The notes: generated by a model from the sequence alone, not told the origin. Shown: positions 45,548 through 56,953, counted from the first letter of the stretch. The stretch: DNA of 64,000 bases from Seison nebaliae (GCA_023231475.1 JALJEE010001441.1:1-64000), one strand, 5' to 3'. Made by a program: numbers and translations.

Positions 45548-47405
45548 TTATCCTTTCGAATTATTTTCAATTTCTAATTTTTCTTCTCTCTCTTCCCTCC
45601 CCATTGTTGGAATCAAATGAATAATTGCACAATACATATTCTTATTCGTCGCCACATGACGAACTTCATTCACTTCAATTCTCTTCTTAAAATTTTTATA
45701 CAATTCAAAATTCTCTAAAAATTTTTTCCCAATTTCAGTAGGAGCATTCTGGAAACGGTTTTTCCTCGTTGTTTGTTGTTCGCGGACAGCCGCTCGATAT
45801 TCCTCCAAATCGAAACAATAACAAAAAATTTGGAAAGAATTCTTCTCCCCGAATTTTCCAATAATTTCTGATAATAATGGCAGGAATGTTGGTGCCAATT
45901 CCGGTAGATTCATTATCACATAAATTGAATTATTTTCCGGATTTTCTTCAAGAAATCTTTTCATGTCCGTTCGAATAACCTCACCAGCATCTTTATTATA
46001 ACATTCATACAATTCTTTAAAATCTGAAATGTTTCCGATAGAAAATTATTTTAATCGACTTGAAATTATTTAAACCGAAATTTATTTTATTCTTTTTCAT
46101 TTTGGAACGACTCAATTTAATATTCTTCTCAAAATTGATCAATAATGATTTGTAGCAATCTGGATTAAGATCGTTTGCAAAAATTTTAAACGGAAATTTT
46201 CCATTTGTCTGTCGTTGAATCGATTCTTCTAATAATTGATAAGTTATCGGAATAACAAACGGACCGATACCAGCGAACAGATCAAAAATTATATGATTTT
46301 TTTCTTGATCGTTTGAAATTGATTGAATAACTTTCGATATTGTACGATCATGTTCAGTACCTGCAAATGGAAATTGAGAGGTAAATTTGAAAGATGAATA
46401 TAAACTCAATCTTGAATTCCAGAAAACTTTGGAGAAATCGAAATAATACGAAAATTTATTCTCTTTACAACATACATTAGTATCCATTTGATATTTATTG
46501 AGAAATGATTCATTTTCTTCCTCGTGAATATTGGCAAATATTTCTCCTTCTCCATTCTTCACAGCAAGAACTTCAAATTGAAGATTTCGGAATTGATTCG
46601 ATAAACTTCCTAATTTATTCACGACGATCGATGAGGTAACGATCTTTTTCAATAAACAAACAGCTAAAAAAATTAAATTATAATTCAAATATATATAATA
46701 GAAAGAAACCGATTGTATGTCGATAAGTCTTCCAACTTTCTCTCAAATTTAATTGAATAATATTTCCAATTTGACTGAATCCACCACGATTTATATCAGA
46801 TTCTTTCGATAATCGTATTCTCTTTATCGTTTCGTCGTCGTCGTCATCATCGTTATCAAATTCAGATTGAATATGATCGGCGTAACTGTTGAAAATGTCA
46901 GTCATGTTAATGTTGTGGAAATGAAGAAGGAATTTATCGTGAAGAAAAGTCATTGTCTTCTTTTCAATTTTTTCAACGAAAATATCTTTCGTTAAATATT
47001 TCTTCAATAATTCCTGATAGATTTTCTCATCAATCTTCTCATCAATGAACATTCGATTTACAAACACTTTTCTTCTTTTAATTTTCTCATCCGTCGACGA
47101 TTCATTTATTTGCGATTCAATTATTGTTGTTGTTGTTGTTGTTGTTGTTGTGTCAGGAATGAGTTCGTTTGGTTGATGAATGACCAAATGTAAATTTGAT
47201 TTTTGTAAACATTTCCTGAGTTTTCCATCTTCACCACAACGTATCGAGAGATATGGTAAAATGAAATGTTTGTCGAATAAATCGAAAAAATCTGGTTTTA
47301 TTCGTTCCTCAGTCACTCTGATAATTGAGGAAACTAGAAATTAAATGAAAAAAATGAAATTAAATGAAATTAAAAAATTTCACCAATTTTAATGGGACAA
47401 TTCAT
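45548..47405 (-). CDS. TRMT5: tRNA (guanine37-N1)-methyltransferase TRM5
   Basis: The encoded enzyme methylates G37 next to the anticodon with S-adenosylmethionine, in cytosol and/or mitochondria. Exons: 47405-47384, 47333-46710, 46663-46406, 46360-46076 and 46023-45548, in frame, 554 residues. Hallmarks: GGFSQIGNIIQLNLRESW, NLQFEVLA, YFDFSKVFWNSRLSTEHDR (spanning a 45-bp intron), SAM-binding FDLFAGIGPF, FANDLNPDCY, VIMNLPELA, and near the C-terminus VRHVATNKNMYC. The N-terminus is short and contains a polyT run from ACA repeats (about 47127-47150 on the plus strand). The start ATG sits in a tiny 22-nt exon and no clear mitochondrial presequence is visible. An unrecognised upstream exon remains possible. 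Confidence 0.9.
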
Positions 47406-47551
47406 ATTTGACCAGATGGGACAACTGGTACATGAGAAGGAAAGATGTCTAAATTCAAAAGATAAACCATATTTATTCATCAACAAATTTCTCAAATGAA
47501 AAAAATCGCATAAAAATTAATTGAAATAAATTCTCTTGTTAAACAAATTTC

Positions 47552-47896
47552 TCACCACCATTTCGATTTCGTCGTATCTTTTTGCTTCGACGATTCGTCA
47601 CTAGCAAAATCGTAACCAGTCGATCCAGTTGAAAAGGACGACGTGTCGTCATTATTCATCATCGATGAGATGTTGGTTAAACGGTCAGTGAGGAATTTCG
47701 TTGTATCCACAAATCTTTCCACACAATTTTGGAGACAATTTGTACTGTAACTGTCCATAGAACTGGATTGTTTCGATTTGTCATTCAGACATTTGTCCCA
47801 ACATTCACTAGTCAATTCACTGATCATTTGTTTCAGGATTTGTTCCTGTTGATGTTGTTGTAATTCTCGTTGTAACGTTGGATCAATTTTACTCAT
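47552..47896 (-). CDS. TIMM8: TIM8, small Tim chaperone of the mitochondrial intermembrane space
   Basis: This single exon encodes 114 residues. The twin CX3C motif (CWDKC and CLQNC, 28 residues apart) defines the small Tim family, which escorts hydrophobic precursors across the intermembrane space as hexamers. LTSECWDKC followed by NCVERFVDTTKFLTDRL matches TIM8 rather than TIM13, TIM9 or TIM10. The C-terminus has a Ser/Asp-rich extension of about 35 residues beyond the usual end. It is head-to-head with GTF2H3. Confidence 0.9.
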   Translation of the reverse strand: MSKIDPTLQRELQQHQQEQILKQMISELTSECWDKCLNDKSKQSSSMDSYSTNCLQNCVERFVDTTKFLTDRLTNISSMMNNDDTSSFSTGSTGYDFASDESSKQKDTTKSKWW

Positions 47897-48095
47897 TTTC
47901 TTTCAATTAAATAATTCAACGAAATTTCCACTTTTAGAAGCTAACGAAAGAAATTTAAAAACAAATGAAAAACTTTCAAATATTTTTCCTTTAAATTTTC
48001 CAAACTGTTCATTTTCACATTAGAAATTAATTTGAAATTTTTTCCATAATTTTTTCAAATGAGAAATATTTTCCGAAAATTTTAAATTTGGAAAA
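47897..48095. promoter_or_regulatory. Bidirectional promoter region, TIM8 / GTF2H3
   Basis: Only 199 bp separate the outward-facing start codons of two housekeeping genes, so the core promoters must overlap or be shared. Confidence 0.5.
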
Positions 48096-49028
48096 ATGGA
48101 AAAAATTTTCAATCTTCCACCACCTCCAAAGGCTGCTCAACGTAAAGATCCAGTGACTGCAGTTATTGTGGATGTGAGTTACAAGAATTGGGAGGGTGAA
48201 TTGTCGATTCTGATCGAAAGTCTTTGTTCGTTTATTCGAATTTCCCAAATTATCAACGCGAAAAAACGAATTATTGTCATTGGATGTGATTCGTTCATTT
48301 CTCATTTTATTTTCGATACAAACAAATATAAAGACGCTCCTCCACTTATCCGTCAGATTCGTATAGATATAATTGATGGAATTGAAGAACTGAGAAAATT
48401 ATCATTCGATCGATTAATGAGAAGAATTGATGAAGATCAATTGAAAACTCAATACGTCTTATCAGAAGCAGTTAGTCGTGCTGTTTGTATTATGACAAAG
48501 AAATTATATCGAGAGAATGTCAAAAATGAATTAATTCTAATTCAATTCGATTCCGTTTATAATCCGTCTATTAATTCCATCAAAAATGTTTCACTCATTC
48601 CAACTCATCAACAAATGTCATCCATCACCTCAGTCTTCTTATTAGAGAAACAAAATATTTTATTCACTGTCATTCATATCATCTCCAATGAACGCGTCAC
48701 AAACAATCGATATATCATCCAACAAGCCATTTCTGCAACTAACGGAATTTATGTGGAAATCGAACGTCGAACACAACTGCCCAAATTACTAAATTATCTT
48801 TTGAAAAGTGTGGGTAATACGGTTGAGCGTAATATGATGAAAATGAACATCGTTCGTAGCGAACACACAACTTGTTGTTGTCATCAACAATTAATTGATC
48901 AAGGATATCTTTGTACCACTTGTCTCACACTCTACTGTCGTCTTGTTCCTTTTTGTATTTTCTGTCGATTAGAATTAGCTAAAGAGCGCAAAGGTATGAG
49001 ACATGTTCGACTTAATGGATGGGCCTAA
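48096..49028 (+). CDS. GTF2H3: TFIIH subunit p34 (GTF2H3/Tfb4)
   Basis: This single exon encodes 310 residues. It is a core TFIIH subunit acting in RNA polymerase II initiation and nucleotide-excision repair. A von Willebrand A-like fold covers about residues 20-225 (TAVIVDVSYKNW at its start, VSRAVCIM, QKQNILFTVIHI-like strand, AISATNGIYVEI). The C-terminal zinc module is diagnostic: CCCHQQLIDQGYLCTTC, then LYC and CIFC. The length is normal and no introns are present. Confidence 0.9.
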   Translation: MEKIFNLPPPPKAAQRKDPVTAVIVDVSYKNWEGELSILIESLCSFIRISQIINAKKRIIVIGCDSFISHFIFDTNKYKDAPPLIRQIRIDIIDGIEELRKLSFDRLMRRIDEDQLKTQYVLSEAVSRAVCIMTKKLYRENVKNELILIQFDSVYNPSINSIKNVSLIPTHQQMSSITSVFLLEKQNILFTVIHIISNERVTNNRYIIQQAISATNGIYVEIERRTQLPKLLNYLLKSVGNTVERNMMKMNIVRSEHTTCCCHQQLIDQGYLCTTCLTLYCRLVPFCIFCRLELAKERKGMRHVRLNGWA

Positions 49029-49748
49029 TCATTTCTTAACGATATATATTTTAATAGAAAATTTTATAATTTCCGTTTTTATCTTAAATGAATGGTTAAT
49101 ATCAAAATTTGATAACAACGGTTTTTTCCGGAAAAATTTTGATAAAAAACGGTTTTTTCTAATGAAAATTTAAACTAAAACTAAAATTCTTAATAAAACT
49201 CAAAAAAAAAAAAAGAAGTATTTGTAAATTAAAGTCAAAAATAAAATTGTAAAAAGTAAAAAGAGAATTTCTAAAGAGAACTCAGAAGGAAATGGAAATT
49301 TCACGGAAAATTTTGATGGTAATAAAAACCATTAAAAAATCTTCATTTAATTCACTCCAATTAGTTAACCTTCGAATGATAAATTATTTCGGATACTGAT
49401 CTAATGAAGTGATGAAACGCGGTCGCAACTAATTTCTTGTCATTATCAGATGATGGAATTGAGACGAATTCAATCTCAACTCATCACGAGTTAATTTCCG
49501 TTTAAACTCCGATGGGGACCTCCTTCGCCCTCTTCATCTTCTACTCTATTAGATACGTCGCGGCTATTTATGGTGGATGTAACCATCAATGACGAATGCT
49601 GCTCACTTTCATCTACTCTTCCGATGTACAAGAATCCATTCTCAGAGAAACATAACGAATGGGATGAAGTGAACAGTTATAAAGATCTTCGATTCCTTCC
49701 CAATTCTCATTCGATTCTTTTTCCTCAAATAAACATTTCTCTCTAATC
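49029..49748. other. Intergenic upstream of the Sox-like gene
   Basis: It contains the GTF2H3 3' UTR, an A-run (about 49203-49214) and AACGGTTTTTTCC-type repeats near 49120-49155. A TATA-like TTATAAAG is at 49677-49684, about 70 bp before the next ATG. No other gene was seen. Confidence 0.5.
49677..49684 (+). promoter_or_regulatory. TATA-like element of the Sox-like gene
   Basis: TTATAAAG is placed about 65-70 bp upstream of the ATG at 49749, a suitable distance for a short 5' UTR. Confidence 0.4.
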
Positions 49749-50647
49749 ATGAAATCTAATCAATTAAAACTGATTACTTGTCGTGTTATGTTTCTTCTTT
49801 CGCGATATTGTCGTCAAAAGAATTATCGTTTAGTCAATCAATTAAATCAGTTGAAAGAATCAGTTGGGAATGATACGACGGAAAGTGAAGAGGAATTATT
49901 TTTTAGAAATTTCCGAATTCGTCAAAATTCTCCATCTTATCAATTTTTTTCAAATGAATATGTTCAAGTTAATGATGTGATTGCTGTTCATTCACTTCTC
50001 CATCGTGATAAATGTATCGATGCCGACGGTAAAATTAAACGACCATTAAATTCTTTTATGGTATGGGCAAAAGTTTGTTTTTGAAAAAAGTTTCATTAAA
50101 ATTTATATAAATAGATTATTCGAAAAATTATTAATGATATCGATTGGAAAGAGTCGTCGAATACGAAATTGCAAATTTCACCAAATCAAAAAGTTTCAAA
50201 AATCGATGAAAGACGAATTCTCCGTTTATCGAAAATCTTGGGTGGAGTTTGGAAGTTCGTATCTTTTCATATCATTAAATACTCATTAAATGGTAAATCA
50301 TCTGGTGATAATTGTCGAATTAATTTTTTTGCAGAACTCTCAAAGAAGAAGATAAAAGACCGTTCATAGAAGCAGCGGAAGTGCTAAAAGAACAACATCG
50401 ACACCATTTTCCTTCCTATCGATACCGACCGAATAAACGATCGAAATTGACACCGGTTTCCGACGAACAACAAATCGAAGTGGTGAAATATCCAATGAGA
50501 ATATCTCGAATAAAACTATCTGATTTATCAACAGTGAAAGAATTTCATATACATCCCAATATGATTCCGCCAATTATCGAAAGTGATTTGATGATGACGG
50601 AAACGGACGAAGGATATACATCCTTCAATTCATTTACTGAAACTTGA
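49749..50647 (+). CDS. Divergent Sox-like HMG-box protein with expanded box
   Basis: Three exons join in frame: 49749-50072, 50115-50254 and 50335-50647 (258 residues; introns 42 and 80 bp). The HMG box begins with IKRPLNSFMVWAK at the end of exon 1, the DNA-contact signature of Sox proteins. It resumes with RILRLSKILGGVWK and, after the second intron, EEDKRPFIEAAEVLKEQH and HHFPSYRYRP, close to SoxE/SoxF/SoxC boxes. Between helix 1 and helix 2 there are about 20 extra residues, within DIDWKESSNTKLQ and ISPNQKVSKIDE. The first 90 residues and the C-terminal ~75 are unrecognised. Helix 1 lacks the usual Arg-rich end. It is probably a DNA-binding regulator, but the insertion may alter or abolish binding. 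Confidence 0.8.
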
Positions 50648-51139
50648 ATTAATTTCACATCTTTTTTTCATTAATCCATTTATTTATTTTATTCTCTCAA
50701 TTGATATTATATAAAATTTTTATCTAATCAAATTATGATGATTTTTTCCCCTTTAAAAAGATCCAGAGACAAAAAATTCACTTTTCTCTTCACCGGTTTA
50801 TTGTCGAGTGAAGACATAAGTATAATGATGCAATTTTTGCCATTTCTCGTCGTTGACGTAATTGATACTGTTGGGAAAGATGAATGAAATTTGAAAAGAA
50901 GAAAAAGAACGAAGTTTGTAAAAGTCCATCGAATAATTCAATTGAAGAAAAACTCCATTTGTATGAGTAGGAGAAGGAGAATCGTGAGGTGAATGTAAAA
51001 TATCTTAAATGGATTTCCCGTACTGTTAATCGTTTTCTTTTCGTTAATAATGCCGTTATCGTTTCTGATGGTTTGATTGATTTATCTCCTCTAAATGAAC
51101 GTCACAGTTTTAAATGAAAAGAAGAATAAACTCGCTTAC
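50648..51139. other. Sox-like 3' end and possible last lipase exon
   Basis: A plus-strand gene and a minus-strand lipase converge here. On the minus strand, after an acceptor CCCAACAG, one frame reads NYVNDEKWQKLHHYTYVFTR to a stop (about 50790-50865). It could be the end of the lipase PLAT-like domain, but its phase does not match the preceding exon, so it is left out of the gene model. Confidence 0.35.
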
Positions 51140-52913
51140 ATCAATCCAATCATCATCCTTGTCATTCTCTCGATCATCTTCCATGATGAGTTTGATGGAG
51201 ATCATTGCTTTCAACTTTTTCATTTTCTTCAAATTATTCGAATTCACTCTCAACTGATAATGATATACTGAAAACATTTGAAATTATTTCCAAAGAAATT
51301 TATTAATCTGATTATTATGACTAAATACCAACGACAATATGGTGAATTCTTATTTGTTTGGAGAAAATAGGATTGATTTTTATAGTTCTTCGGTAGTTTC
51401 TTCATTACCATAAAATCGTTTCGATGAGATGTGTTTTTTCTAGATTTTTTCTTCTTCCACCAATTCTTCACGAATTTCAAGAAGCGTTTCGAACGACTCT
51501 TACTCTGAGAAGGAGGTTCGGGTGTAAAACCCAAATAAATACATTTCCTCGGTTCATCACACGATAAACACTCGCCTTCCAAAAACGCTTCATAAGATCG
51601 ACAAGCATACGCACGCATTAAACATTGTGGTTGTTGTATGTTTGATTTGAATATCCATTCTCTATTCTTTATTTCTAACTGTTCTTTCGCCTTACCCATA
51701 TTGAGTAGACCTTCAGTATAAAATCGAACACTTCTCGTATGACTACAAGTGAAAGTGTCTTCCTGCCCTTATTTTTTAGAAAGAAGAATTTAAAATTTAC
51801 ATTTTCCTTTCCATTATATTAACATGTTCGATTACTTTTTAGTAGACCCCAAATTCCACTGAGTAGTCGAATTCCCACTTTTTTGCATCCAGGTTGTTCG
51901 TAACCACCATTAGGATAGACATCCTGATCACCTTTTATTGAGAAATAATTATTAATTTTTCGAATAAGAAATTTCTAGCCAAATTCTTGATTTGTTCCAA
52001 ATTTCATCTTCTCCACTTTACCCGCATCGGTGTGAACGACATGCACTATATCTGCATCCGTTTCGTCTAATCTAGCCGGTTTAGCAACTCGATTATAATA
52101 AAGACCGGCGGGATCCATCGCTATCTTATGATATGACTTTAAATGTTAAAATAGAAATTGTGAACCTGTTAATCGACCGATTCCTGGTAACAATTGACCA
52201 GTCTTACCCGAGAGATGTGTAGATAAGGAGAATGTGATGATGTCAACGTTATGTCGAGTGAATGATGGGAATTCTTTCTCCAATTGTTTAATAAACATTG
52301 ACAATTGGACAGCAACTAAATCGGCATTAGCCACCGCTTGATAATAAGGAGAGACAGAAGCTCGATGCCAATCTAACATGAAAATATTGAAATCAAACTA
52401 ATGAAAAATTTAATTTGTTTAAATTATTTTTTAAGAATTTTCCAACATATTCTTGGAAATATTCCCGTGTTTGTTGCGCCCAACCAACATGTAGATTTTG
52501 GACGAATGCATGGACAATAATCTTACTGTGTTTTTCGGGATCGAAATGTTGAATATTTGTCTGAAATTCATCTAAACCGACTTTCAATAACGGAATAATT
52601 TGATGGTTATCACTTGAAATAAAAAAATTTTATTTACACGTACAAATTACACATACAACCAAACCGTTCATGATAAAACCACATAGCCGTTTGGATCTTT
52701 TCCGGTTTCAAAGGATAAACTGTTAACGGTCGTTCCTTCTTACTGGACACTCCGCCATCTCTCTCGAAACAACCGAATTGATTAAAACAAATATTATCGG
52801 AATTCCCACCGTCAGTATCTTTTTTGAAGATTGTTGAGAAAAAAAATTTAAATCGATTAATAACCAGATCGGATTAATGGAATTATCAATAGGAATATTT
52901 TAAGAAATTTCAT
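51140..52913 (-). CDS. Pancreatic-type lipase/phospholipase A1, degenerate nucleophile elbow
   Basis: The encoded protein is a secreted alpha/beta-hydrolase of the pancreatic lipase family. Exons: 52913-52865, 52818-52665, 52612-52447, 52397-52166, 52120-51980, 51931-51836, 51767-51333 and 51267-51140 (467 residues; the 3' end is unresolved). The signal peptide is residues 1-16. Family hallmarks: WFYHERDNHQ, IFMLDWHRAS, ITFSLSTH at the position of GHSLGAH, GRLTAMDPAGLYY, VYPNGGYEQPGC, CSHTRSVRFYTE, RAYACRSYEAFLEGEC, then LYHYQLRVNS opening a PLAT-like domain. Ser (about 180), Asp (about 203) and His (about 289) of the triad are all present, but both glycines of GxSxG are replaced. The fifth intron appears to use a GC donor. 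A weakened or non-catalytic lipase homologue is possible. Confidence 0.82.
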
Positions 52914-53789
52914 AATTTTTAATATTTCTACTTCTTATGATTGTAGTAGTGAGAGGAATGATAAATTGATGTTTTGACCTTGACAATTGACGCGAAAACA
53001 AAAGAGTTAAGTGATTTTTTATTTGAAAGAGAAACAAGAAGAATAGTTGTTGAAGTCACTGTCATAAAATTCGTGTTTGTCATAATAATATATAACTATT
53101 CCCGTAGCTGTTCAAGAAAATGAATCAATTGAAAATAACATTTTTGGTTATGGTATGATATATGTGAAAAGAAATGAAGAATAATATTTTGAAGAAAATT
53201 GTGAAGTAGAAGAATGAAATAATATTAAAATGTTTTGTAATTCTCTCGAATTCTCATATAAGAAATTTAGATTATTCAAAAATTTTCATAATTCAAACGG
53301 AAAGATCATTCAAAAAATTTCATAATAAAGAAAACGGAAAATTGTACGATAATCGGAAAAACGAAAATTTTCGTCATAATCCAACAAAGAAAATATTTAT
53401 GATAATTAAAAACGGAAATTTTTGTGATGATCCATAAAATGGAAAGTTTTGTGATAATCAAAAAAAACGGAAATTTTCGTGATAATCTAAAAACGGAAAT
53501 TTTTGCTCATCATATTTTCAATAAGAGAATGATAATTGACTTCAATTTTATTTTTCTGTTCTCCGTTTTCATTTTTGTGCAGATTCAAATCAAATTTGTT
53601 ATAGTGGACAATAACGGTAAATTTCTATTCATATAAATATAAAAGAGAAAAAATTGTAATTCTTATCGGATGTGTTGATATATCTCTCTACCAGGTGATG
53701 ATGAGAATTAATTTTTCAATAGATCTCTTTGGAGGTGTGTGAAGAATATTCGAAAATTATCATACAAATTGAGATTGTCAAATTTCTTG
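52914..53789. other. Intergenic, lipase promoter side / SoxD 3' side
   Basis: It contains the degenerate minisatellite at about 53281-53506 and a (GTT)n-rich edge at the SoxD 3' end. No gene was seen. Confidence 0.5.
53281..53506. repeat. Degenerate ~30-bp minisatellite (AAAACGGAAATTTTYGTGATAATC)
   Basis: At least six imperfect copies share an ACGGAAATTTT core followed by GTGATAAT or CATAAT. Unit length varies between about 25 and 40 bp. Single copies of the ACGGTTTT/ACGGAAAA core also occur near 49.13 kb and 34.52 kb. Confidence 0.6.
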
Positions 53790-56700
53790 TCAAATATTCG
53801 ACGAAGGTGATGTTGTTGTTGTTGTTGTCGTTGTTGATAGACCGTTTTCTCCAATAAAATGTTTATTATTTCCATCATTCATTGTCATCGTATCCAGATG
53901 TGAGTAGATATCATTGGATGATGATAAGATTGATGATCTTGATTTATTCTCATTATTCGAACAGGTCTCGTCTTCGTCTGAATTATAGAGATAATCTTGC
54001 ATATCGTCCTTATCCATCGAATCGTTCAAATCATCCGGTTGTAAATGATTTGACAAATTATTATTATTATTACCAGTTAATGAGTTGTTGTTATTATTGT
54101 TCAAATTAGAAGTCATATTCAATAGATAATCTTCTGATATGATTGTATTGTTCAATAAATTATTCATATTATTATTCCCAAATTGAAGTAGTTCGCCATT
54201 GATGGCTGGTAATAATTCATTTAATTTTGATGCGGTATTTATCGACAACTGATTATTGTACATGTTCTTACTCAATCGTTTCCGTTGTGATTGCTCTCTC
54301 ATCATCAATTTATATTCGGCCAATTTGACACGTTTACCTTCAATTGTACAAGAACGTTTTGGTCGTGGTCTAAAGAATTGAAAATAATTTGTAATTCAAA
54401 TTTATTATTAATAATAACTTATATCGATAATTCGGATGATTCAACATATGTTCCTGACTCAATCGAGTTTGCTCCTCATAAAACGGTGCTTTCTCATCTT
54501 TCGTCATACTCTTCCATCTTTGTCCTAAAATTCATATTCAAATGACTGAAAAAGAAATTTTCGAACCGAGCATTTTCGATATGTTGGAATTATGCATATC
54601 AGGATTCTCACGCAAAATCGATTTACGTTCTTCGCGTGCCCAAACCATAAATGCATTCATTGGTCGTTTAATATGGTTTCCTTTATCGTCAGTCGTTGTA
54701 TCTTTAACATTCTCCATCGTATATTCTTTCTCGTCTGAAAAATGGAAGGGAAGTTGAAAGAAAGTTCAAAATGGGAGAGGAAAATAAACTTCGATTTTTC
54801 TTCAAAATATCATTCTCATTCGAAAGTTTCGATCTTTTACGATTATGTACATGTTGTTCTGGATTCATCACAATATTATTCGATATCGTATTTGATTGTG
54901 AAATTGATGTATTCGTTCTCTTTAATAAACATTCGAGTTCCATTTTCAATTGATTCGCATTCTGAACATCATTTCCAGAATTACCTAATAATTTCTGATA
55001 TAACAATCGATTGTTCATATCTGTTAAAATGTCGTTTCCGATCATTCCATTTGATTTCCCATCAATATGATCATTCGATTGATCATTGAAATTATTGTTA
55101 TTATTGTTGTTGCTATTGTTGTTGTTGTTGTTGTTGTTGTTGAGAGAAAGAACATTTTTCTGGAAAATGTTGAATGCGTTGACGTTTTTTCCGTTTTGAA
55201 CGTTCGTCTCATTTGTATTCTGCACAAGATTACTCATGAGAAATGGTGTTAGATCTTGTAAGATTTTTGCATTTCGATGTTTCGCTACTAAATCGAGTTC
55301 TTTCTCCTTTGCATGATGATTTGTTCCATTAGTCTGATTTTCTGATTGAACGTCGGTCGAGTCATGCTGATTTAAAAAATCAACAGCTGATTGACTATTT
55401 GGCGATGAGTGAATTTTATTTTTATCATTATTATTCGATGATTTCTCATTAACTAATTGTAATAATTTTTCATTTATTGTCGCGTTATTTCCATCATCCA
55501 AATTTCTGGAAATTTCTTTATTATTTACCGATTTCTTCATCATCATTTGCATGAGAAGTGATATAACTTTTGAGACATTATTATTATTATGATTGTTGTT
55601 GTTGTTGCTATTCCGTTTCGTCGTATTGTTGTTGTTGTTGATGTTTTCGATTTTATTGAGGTCATCATCATTCTCATCATCATCATCATTATTATTTTCA
55701 TTATCATCATTCTGATGCATATCATTCTCGAATGAGGTTGATGACGTAGTTTTAGATGTTATTATTCTATTCGTCGATAATCTGATATTGGTGGACTTTT
55801 TATCACCATCAGCATCATCGTCATTTTCACGATTACGATTAGTTTTATTAGTACGATTTTTTCCATTCACTGTCGGTAACTGTTGAGAAGGTTTTATTGA
55901 ATGAAAAATTGAGCTAGTCACATTATCAACAATCATATCATTTGAATTATAATCGATTTTCTCCTTATTCTCTTTCGATTCTTCTTTCATCTGATTCTCG
56001 TCACAATCGCTTGTTAGCATGGTATCGATATTTAATTTGATATCGATCTCATCTTTTTTTCTTTCATTGGAGAAGTCTCGTGAATCGTTGGCGAGAATAT
56101 GTTTCAGAAAATGAGAAGAAGATGATGATGATGAAGACGATGAAGAATCATTATTTATTAAATTCTCATTTGATAATTTCTCTTTTTTCAAATAAATATT
56201 GTTACGTGATTGATTCCAATAATAATTTCGACATTCACTCATCGTCTCAACGAACGACGGCAATTGTTTATTAAGTTGATCACGTAATCTTTCGATTTCT
56301 TTAATATAACTATCTAATCTCAAGATGATATCTCGAACATTCGTTATCATAATAATTTGTTGTTTTTTCTTCTCATTTTGATGCTCATCTGAATTCACTT
56401 TCTCATTTTCATTATTCTTCTCATCCTCATTCGTCTCGTTCGAATTAATTTTCGTTAATTTATTTTTCGATTTATTATCATTCTTCTCTCGAATACTCAA
56501 CAATTTCAATAGAACAAAACACTTTAAATTGATAATGGACTTGAAAATGAAATCTGCCCAATTTTCATCATTCTTATTCGATGGTGCACAAAACGTTTCT
56601 GTCTGAATTTCATCGAAACGGTTTCTGATTACTGATGATAACTGACGACAAGTTGCTTTGATTTCACTCCCATCAAACTCTTGAATTACTCGTCGAAATA

Positions 56701-56953
56701 ATTCAGATGATTCATTCTCTAATAAGAATTTGATGTTGTTGAAATCTTGAGCAAGTACCATTTGGGAGATATCGTTCTCTCCACCATACGCTTCCGTCGA
56801 TGTTGATGATGTCGATGATGATTGAGCAATTATATCACGATCACTATTGTAAGAAGAAGAACTCTCTAAACTATCTGCTATCATTTCTTGTTGACTAACA
56901 CTCTTGAACGGATCTGGCCAATTATTCTGGAAATTTTCAATCACCGTTTTCAT
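53790..56953 (-). CDS. SoxD: SoxD transcription factor (Sox5/6/13, fly Sox102F type)
   Basis: Four exons: 56953-54841, 54734-54567, 54524-54419 and 54369-53790 (988 residues). The HMG box (about 726-805) reads [16 protein letters not shown], then [13 protein letters not shown] across an intron to [18 protein letters not shown], then HPNYRYK across another to [27 protein letters not shown], the YEEQ segment and the PRPKR(S/T)C tail are SoxD marks. The N-terminal 700 residues have Ser, Asp and Asn runs (polyN from AAC/AAT repeats). One likely coiled coil (about 215-235, [19 protein letters not shown]) may serve the dimerisation role of the SoxD leucine zipper. Introns are 104 bp, 42 bp and 49 bp. 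The exon 1 donor C|GTAAAAG was chosen because only it keeps phase. Confidence 0.92.
55091..55142 (-). repeat. Polyasparagine-coding (AAC/AAT)n in SoxD
   Basis: About 17 consecutive AAY codons on the minus strand, with one Ser interruption, encode an Asn tract upstream of the HMG box. Confidence 0.75.

Noticed and set aside
51250-51332. C-terminal extension of the lipase frame past 51333
   Set aside because: The family pattern SPYC-x-YHYQL is restored only by splicing 51333 to 51267. The extension is intron sequence read in frame.
51250-52913. Acid phosphatase as identity for the 51-53 kb gene
   Set aside because: First impression only. The joined exons show DWHRAS, MDPAGLYY, VYPNGGYEQPGC and CSHTRS, which are pancreatic-lipase family marks.
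55042-56274. Several plus- and minus-strand ORFs inside SoxD exon 1
   Set aside because: They arise from trinucleotide repeats read in other frames of the Asn/Ser/Asp-rich coding sequence.
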